NCBI GenBank assembly: GCA_005776585.1
Contig: SXOX01000023.1
Coordinates: forward strand, 1-45,875
Origin: Pseudomonadota bacterium
GTDB lineage: Bacteria; Myxococcota_A; UBA9042; GCA-2863065
Direction: 5' to 3'
Length of the DNA: 45,875 nt
This document shows, one piece after another, positions 41,778-45,875 of this stretch (position 1 is its first letter; every line of letters begins with the position of its first letter). The notes under the pieces are model-generated. The model was not told where the DNA came from, did no database searches, and saw nothing but the letters and a program-made list of their open reading frames with translations. Position numbers and translations under genes: made by a program.

Positions 41778-42285
41778 GCCGGGTCCCCCGCAACGCGACC
41801 GCGATCGGTTCGACCGCTCCCATCGCTTGCGCCGTGCGGAGCCCCTGCCGCGCCCGCTCCGTGATCAGCGCCTCGGTCGGGTCCTCTGGAATCGCCAGCG
41901 CGTCCGCGGGCAGCCCCTCGTAATACGGCCGCCACTCCGTCGTCGAGAACATCACGTCGCGCAGGCCCATCGTGTCGGCAAACGCGGCTTGGAGGCGCAG
42001 GGTCGCGAGCTCCAGCGCCTCGTCGCGCACGCTCGTGTTGTCGAGCCCGAAGTCGGGTTGCTGGAAGCTCTCACGTCCTTGGACGAAGCCGTGACACAGC
42101 TCGTGCAGCACGAGGACTGCGAGGCAGTCGTCTGCGTCGAGGGTCTCTCGCGTTCCGATGTGCAGCGTACCCCTGCCGTCGCTCGAGGCGTACACCTCGG
42201 TCGTCCGCTCGACCTTCAGGCCCAGCGCGGCTGCCGCGTCGATCCACAGCGCGTCGACCTCGGGTCGGTCGAGCGGGTGCCTCAC
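41719..42285 (-). CDS. Small zincin-like (HExxH) protein
   Basis: Protein of 188 residues with the metallopeptidase motif VLHELCHGF near residue 63-71; Glu or Asp residues some 20-30 residues later (RDEALELATLRLQAAF) could supply the third ligand. There is no signal peptide or membrane segment, so it is probably cytoplasmic. GTG 42285 is chosen because it overlaps the xthA stop (GTGA) and gives a natural N-terminus (VRHPLDRPEVDALWIDAAAALGLKVE); the longer open frame upstream is antisense-like shadow of xthA. Whether it is a real peptidase or only the fold is unknown. Linked to exonuclease III by translation coupling. Confidence 0.75.
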   Translation of the reverse strand: MRHPLDRPEVDALWIDAAAALGLKVERTTEVYASSDGRGTLHIGTRETLDADDCLAVLVLHELCHGFVQGRESFQQPDFGLDNTSVRDEALELATLRLQAAFADTMGLRDVMFSTTEWRPYYEGLPADALAIPEDPTEALITERARQGLRTAQAMGAVEPIAVALRGTRLIQRAVMRPPDAHDSHHRS

Positions 42286-43040
42286 CGTGTGCGGGTGGCC
42301 ACGACCGGCACGTGGTCCGAGGAGCCGAAGGTGCGGTCGATCTCGCAGGTCGCGACCTGTGCCGCCACCGCCTCCGGCACGAGGTGGTAGTCGATGCGCC
42401 AGCCGTGGTTGGCCTTCTTGGCCCACGGCGCGTAGGGCCACCAGGTGAACTGGTCGTCCGTGTCCGGGTGCTCCCGCCGAAAGACGTCGGTGAGGCCATG
42501 GCCGAGCAGCGCCGAGAAGCGCGCGCGCTCCTCGGGTCGGACGCCGATGTCCGCCTTCTGCCGCTCCTTGGGGTGTAGGTCTCGGTCGGTGTGCGCGATG
42601 TTGAAGTCGCCCGTCAGCCACGTGGGCAGGCCCGCAGCACGTCGGTCGGCCGCAAACGCCAGCAGGCCATCGTAGAACGTGAGCTTGGGCTCGTAGGCCT
42701 TGCCGCCGTTCGGGCAGTACAGGTTCACAATCGACAGCTCGAGCGCAGGCAGATGTGCCTCCAGCGCGCGGTTCTCGAAGTCGAAGGGCGGCGTGCGGAA
42801 CGCGCAGCCTTCGGCGAGGTCCTGGCGAACGAAGATGGCGACCCCGCTGTAGCCCGTGGGCGCGCCGTTCGTGCCGAGCACGTAGCCCTCGACGTGCGTG
42901 ACCTCGTCCGGGATCTGCTCCGCGGAGGCCTTGATCTCCTGCAAGCAGAGCACGCCGGGCTGGCGCGTCGTGAGGTAGTCGAGGACCTGCGCGGCGCGTG
43001 CGCGGATGCCGTTGACGTTCCACGTGACGATGGTGCTCAT
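42282..43040 (-). CDS. xthA: Exodeoxyribonuclease III / AP endonuclease
   Basis: DNA-repair nuclease of 252 residues cleaving at abasic sites and trimming 3' ends. Catalytic landmarks of the family are all present: WNVNGIRAR, the metal-binding Glu in CLQEIKA, NLYCPNGG, the Asp/Asn pair in TGDFNIAHTDRD, WRIDYHLV and the catalytic His in GSSDHVPV. ATG 43040 overlaps the stop of the upstream lipoprotein gene (ATGA). Downstream it overlaps the HExxH gene. Its place behind exported-protein genes is unusual for a cytoplasmic repair enzyme. Confidence 0.96.
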   Translation of the reverse strand: MSTIVTWNVNGIRARAAQVLDYLTTRQPGVLCLQEIKASAEQIPDEVTHVEGYVLGTNGAPTGYSGVAIFVRQDLAEGCAFRTPPFDFENRALEAHLPALELSIVNLYCPNGGKAYEPKLTFYDGLLAFAADRRAAGLPTWLTGDFNIAHTDRDLHPKERQKADIGVRPEERARFSALLGHGLTDVFRREHPDTDDQFTWWPYAPWAKKANHGWRIDYHLVPEAVAAQVATCEIDRTFGSSDHVPVVATRTR

Positions 43041-43555
43041 CGACCGGCTCCCGTCATGCGCTCGACCACGATGCGAGCGATGGCCTCCGCCGCCGGTCGC
43101 ATAGATTCGGCGGGGCCATCGGAGTACAGCGAACGCACGTAGACGCGCCCGAGCACGAGCTCCACGCCGAACTGGTCGAGGATGGCCTTGGAACCGCGAT
43201 ACCACGAGACGCCGTCGTCGCCGTGCAGCTCCTTCCACTGGGCGCGGGCGCCGTCGGCCGTCTTGAAGCGGAACACGTTGAGCTCCAGGCTGTCTTGCGC
43301 CCCCGACCGCACGTAGGTCGCGAAGAGGGCGTCCTCCATGCCGTTGTCGAGGTAGCTCGCCGAGGCCCCGTTGATCTGCTCGAAGATGGATTCGCGGTCG
43401 CGCACTACGCGGTCGAGCGGCGCATCGAAGCCTTTGGGCGGAGCCGGCAGGACGTCCACGAGCGCCTTGGGGCCGGCGGTCGGATCGCCGCCGTTATGGC
43501 CACGCGTTGGACATCCGCACAGCAGGACGCTGCACAGGAGAAGCTGGCGGCCCAT
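43037..43555 (-). CDS. DUF6599-like lipoprotein
   Basis: Lipoprotein of 172 residues (signal MGRQLLLCSVLLCGC, Cys15). The mature part, IFEQINGASASYLDNGMEDALFATYVRSGAQDSLELNVFRFKTADGARAQWKELHGDDG... RGSKAILDQFGVELVLGRVYVRSLYSDGP, follows the pattern of small exported proteins of the DUF6599 type, where a FxxINGAxxxYLxxG motif opens the domain. Function unknown. It starts three bases after the DUF362 gene stop, and the pair is probably cotranscribed and may act together in the periplasm. Confidence 0.75.
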   Translation of the reverse strand: MGRQLLLCSVLLCGCPTRGHNGGDPTAGPKALVDVLPAPPKGFDAPLDRVVRDRESIFEQINGASASYLDNGMEDALFATYVRSGAQDSLELNVFRFKTADGARAQWKELHGDDGVSWYRGSKAILDQFGVELVLGRVYVRSLYSDGPAESMRPAAEAIARIVVERMTGAGR

Positions 43556-43558
43556 GTC

Positions 43559-44635
43559 CTAGCCGAGCTTCTTCGTGTCCACGACGATCTTGGCGCGGTC
43601 CCCCTCGCCAAGGCCCATCTTGGCCGCAGTCTGGATGAACTTCGGCGCCCGCGGCCGCGGCGTGGCGTCCTCGACCTTCGGCAGGCCCTTGGCGACCCGG
43701 TGCTTGTTGACGAGCTCGTGGATGAGGACGTCCATCGCGACCGGATCGGTCGTAACGTAGAGCTGGTTGTTCTGCACGCGGTTGCGCGGGTTGTCCTGCG
43801 GCCCGCCCTGGTAGAGCACGCGCGTGGCGTCGCAGACGATGAGCTTGACCTTGTCTTTGATCATCGGCATCGCGTAGAGCTTGGCGATGGCCGGATCGCA
43901 GTTGTTGCGGTGAAAGCGCGGCACGACCGTGTAGCCATTGGGCTGCTTCTCGCCGGCGGGCGTGGGCCGCACGACGCCGAGCGACATGTTCTTGAGCGCG
44001 CCCGTCACCCCGGTCAGGTTGTGGTCCTTCGGCACGCAGAGGTTGAGCACGGCGTCCGCCCAGACCTGCGACTTGGCCCAGTGGAAGGTGACCTTGTAGC
44101 CATTGTCATCGTAGATGACGGGGTTCGCGTCGGGCCCCTCGTGGCCCGTGACCCAGATGCCGTCCTCGGGCTTCTGATGGCGGTAGCCGGCCTTCTTCAT
44201 GCGATCCATGTACTGGTCGAAGATGCGGATGTTCGACTTCTTGACGCCGAGCTCGACCAGGTGGCCGGCGAGCGCGAGCGCGACCTGCGGGCTGACGGCC
44301 GAGCCGACATTGCCTTGGCCGTTGCCGAGCGCGTTGACCTTGATGGCGATCTTCTGGTTGGCCTTGAAGAAGCGGCCGAGCGCGGCAGCGGCCGTGGCCT
44401 CGCCCGTAAACGCCTTGAGCCCCTCGGCGACCATCTGCTTGACCACCGCGTCATCGAGCTTGGAGGCGTCCAGGGTGGCCTTCGAGTGCTCGACGAGCAT
44501 CACGCGCCCCTTGCCCACGTTGGGACCGGCCGCGAACGCAGGGCGGGCGAGGAACGTCGCGGCCAGGGCCGCCGCGCCCCCGAGCCACTGTCGTCGGGAG
44601 AAGGTGCCGGGCTCGAATGGGGTCGTGTCGCTCAT
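43559..44635 (-). CDS. Tat-exported DUF362 protein
   Basis: Protein of 358 residues with a twin-arginine signal (FSRRQWLGGAAALAATFLARPAFA), implying export in folded form, often with a cofactor. The body fits DUF362: KIAIKVNALGNGQGNVGSAVSPQVALALAGHLVELGVKKSNIRIFDQYMDRMKKAGY, HWAKSQVWADAVLNLCVPKDHNLTGVTGALKNMSLG, LIVCDATRVLYQGGPQDN and TTDPVAMDVLIHELV. DUF362 proteins are often linked to iron-sulfur proteins; here no ferredoxin cysteines are visible. GGAGG lies at normal distance before the ATG. First gene of a four-gene set ending in the HExxH gene, divergent from the Cys-repeat lipoprotein. Confidence 0.88.
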   Translation of the reverse strand: MSDTTPFEPGTFSRRQWLGGAAALAATFLARPAFAAGPNVGKGRVMLVEHSKATLDASKLDDAVVKQMVAEGLKAFTGEATAAAALGRFFKANQKIAIKVNALGNGQGNVGSAVSPQVALALAGHLVELGVKKSNIRIFDQYMDRMKKAGYRHQKPEDGIWVTGHEGPDANPVIYDDNGYKVTFHWAKSQVWADAVLNLCVPKDHNLTGVTGALKNMSLGVVRPTPAGEKQPNGYTVVPRFHRNNCDPAIAKLYAMPMIKDKVKLIVCDATRVLYQGGPQDNPRNRVQNNQLYVTTDPVAMDVLIHELVNKHRVAKGLPKVEDATPRPRAPKFIQTAAKMGLGEGDRAKIVVDTKKLG

Positions 44636-44878
44636 GTGTCCTCCGTGTGCTGTGGCCAGACTGGTCCGCGGAGCGGCACGCCGGCGCCGTAGGAGAACCC
44701 CAGCTCGCGCTCGCGGTCAATGCGAGGGCGGCACGAGACGTGATTTTTTCTCGCTCGAGAGCCCGACGATGCCGTTGATTTTGGCTTAAGGACGCAGCGG
44801 CGCGCCCGATGGACGGTGTGGATGCGGGTCTCACGATGAGACTCCGCCGCGTCGCCCGATTCCCGCCAGGAGGCCCTC
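44636..44878. other. 243-base divergent intergenic region
   Basis: Lies between the DUF362 gene (minus) and the Cys-repeat lipoprotein (plus). It holds an AT-rich run (ATTTTTTCT near 44740) and TTGATT near 44774, but no -10 at a proper distance. No RNA gene or clear operator was recognised. Confidence 0.5.
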
Positions 44879-45790
44879 ATGTCCACCAATGCGACCTTCT
44901 CTCGCCGCGCGCTCGCCGCTGCGGCCGTCACTGCGCTGCTTACGATTGGCTGCGCCACTGAACCCGAGGCACCCGCAGAGGCAGGAGACGACTTCGGGGT
45001 CGTCGAGGCCGAGCTGTCTGGCAAGTGCGAGAGCGGTCTCGTCGGAACGGGGAAGGGCGGCGCGTGCTTTGCGCCGTCGCAGCTCAAGTCCGACGCGGCC
45101 AAGGCGTGCACGGCCAAGGGCCTGAAGCTGTCGGGGATGAAATTCAACAAGCCGTGCGGCAAGGGCGGTTACCAGAGCGGCCACTATCAATGCTGTGCGC
45201 CGCCGGAGTCGACGCAGCCGAAGTGCACCAAGATCGTCCTTGGTGGCCCGAAGCAGTGTCTGGGCGATGCCGAGTGGAAGGGCATCGCGTCGAAGGTGTG
45301 CGGTGGCAAGGGGCTGGGCGTCGGCGCCATCGCCTTGGAGCTGCCGTGTGGTGACGGTGCCCATGGCCGCGCGCTCGTCTCGTGCTGTCCGGCGGAGGCG
45401 CCCGAGCAGTGTGAGGTCGCGGTCGTCGGTGGCGGCGCGGTCTGCGAGGGCCCGGGTGTGTGGGCCAAGAGCGCGGCGAAGCTCTGCGCGGCGAAGGGCA
45501 AGGTCGTGGCGGCGTCGTCGTTTGGCACGGTGTGCGGCGAGGAGAAGTACACGTCGATCAAGGTCAAGTGCTGCGGCTCCGCACCGCCTCCGCCAGGGGC
45601 CGCTGCTTCGCAGTGCGTCAAGGCGCTCGTCAAGGCGCCCAATGGCTGCCAGTCCGAGGCCGAGTGGAAGAGCGCGATGAGCGAGGCCTGCGCGACGAAG
45701 GCGCTGGTGCTCACGTCACTCGCGATGGGCTCGGCGTGCGCCGGCGGCGGGTTCAGCACGGCCACGTCGGAGTGCTGCTCGCAGCCGTGA
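44879..45790 (+). CDS. Lipoprotein with four six-cysteine repeats
   Basis: Exported protein of 303 residues; AGGAGG lies just before the ATG. The signal (FSRRALAAAAVTALLTIGC) has both a twin-Arg and a lipobox (Cys25). After a short acidic spacer come four tandem repeats of about 53-57 residues. Their cysteines are at 50, 63, 77, 93, 105, 106; 116, 127, 141, 157, 169, 170; 178, 189, 203, 219, 231, 232; and 246, 257, 271, 287, 299, 300. Repeats 2-4 have identical spacing C-X10-C-X13-C-X15-C-X11-CC; repeat 1 differs only in the first gap (12). Each also has an A-x-W/L-K segment and ends in CC. Family not recognised; three disulfides per repeat are likely. The stop is one base before a repeat element. 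Confidence 0.88.
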   Translation: MSTNATFSRRALAAAAVTALLTIGCATEPEAPAEAGDDFGVVEAELSGKCESGLVGTGKGGACFAPSQLKSDAAKACTAKGLKLSGMKFNKPCGKGGYQSGHYQCCAPPESTQPKCTKIVLGGPKQCLGDAEWKGIASKVCGGKGLGVGAIALELPCGDGAHGRALVSCCPAEAPEQCEVAVVGGGAVCEGPGVWAKSAAKLCAAKGKVVAASSFGTVCGEEKYTSIKVKCCGSAPPPPGAAASQCVKALVKAPNGCQSEAEWKSAMSEACATKALVLTSLAMGSACAGGGFSTATSECCSQP

Positions 45791-45791
45791 A

Positions 45792-45862
45792 GTCAACAAG
45801 TCAGGACCGGTCCCTTCCCCACACCCATCTACAGTGTCCCTAACGTCAACAAGTCAGGACCG
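45792..45862 (+). repeat. Two direct copies of an 18-bp repeat
   Basis: GTCAACAAGTCAGGACCG occurs at 45792-45809 and 45845-45862, 35 bases apart. Each copy is followed by a C/T-rich stretch (TCCC...), and the second runs into CCCCCTGTTCCC at the window end. Repeats of this GTCAACAAGTCAGGAC type are seen interspersed in several bacterial genomes next to REP-associated Y1 transposase genes (memory, not checked). No transposase is visible before the window ends. Confidence 0.75.
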
Positions 45863-45875
45863 TCCCCCTGTTCCC

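Overview
The window is a high-GC stretch with strong third-position GC bias. It is packed with predicted outer-membrane lipoproteins; about eleven have a clear lipobox. Other hallmarks are a Cys-rich segment of the NGDETDxDCGG type, a Ser/Thr kinase with an N-terminal zinc ribbon, a PilZ protein, an FHA protein and a DUF4139 lipoprotein. Together these point to a free-living Myxococcota (Polyangia- or Myxococcia-like) bacterium, most likely chromosomal DNA. This taxonomic call is inference. No rRNA, tRNA, CRISPR array or intact insertion sequence was seen.

Layout. (1) 1-7047, plus strand: a copper-handling block. It holds the 3' part of a CusA-type RND pump, a beta-propeller lipoprotein, a YtkA-like lipoprotein, a two-domain multicopper oxidase with the type-1 copper motifs in the first domain, a DoxX membrane protein and a small basic protein. 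(2) 7082-10054, minus strand: a ~990-residue protein of unknown function whose C-terminus looks RelE/HigB-like. (3) 10156-11428: a lipoprotein and a DCC-family protein. (4) 11473-15029: a tightly coupled three-gene unit of one coiled-coil protein and two different BrxD/DUF2791-like P-loop ATPases, the second with an SH3-like N-terminal domain. I see no methyltransferase, PglZ, helicase or TerB partner, so it is not a complete known BREX or Shango locus; it is the best candidate here for an undescribed system. (5) 15146-17765: a small Cys protein, a DUF2723 membrane glycosyltransferase and a decayed gap with a possible IS66 tnpA scrap.

(6) 17765-21800, minus strand: a compact pyrimidine/purine nucleoside salvage operon, deoA-nupC-pnp-cdd, with GTGA stop/start overlaps at two of its three junctions. 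Upstream on the same strand lie a triple-thioredoxin-fold DsbA-like protein, a double VOC protein, and a PhnD-like binding lipoprotein followed at once by a HAMP-GGDEF diguanylate cyclase. (7) 27287-31568, plus strand: a DUF4139 lipoprotein with an inserted OmpA-like domain, ribosomal protein L28, a lipoprotein and a CAP-domain lipoprotein. (8) 31572-33245: a hotdog thioesterase, an unusual intergenic region (operator-like repeats, a near-perfect sigma-54 promoter, a 59-codon ORF and a terminator) and a HAD phosphatase.

(9) 33303-38208: a WXXGXW lipoprotein, the Ser/Thr kinase, a PilZ protein, a zinc-ribbon double-FHA protein and a secreted lipocalin-like protein, suggesting phosphorylation and c-di-GMP signalling. 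(10) 38255-41777: an operon of an alkyl-DHAP-synthase-like flavoprotein with GlcE-like and GlcF-like partners. (11) 41719-44635, minus strand: a DUF362 Tat protein, a lipoprotein, exonuclease III and a small HExxH protein with overlapping ends. (12) 44879-45790: a lipoprotein made of four six-cysteine repeats with almost invariant spacing. The window ends in two copies of an 18-bp direct repeat that may mark the edge of a repeat element.
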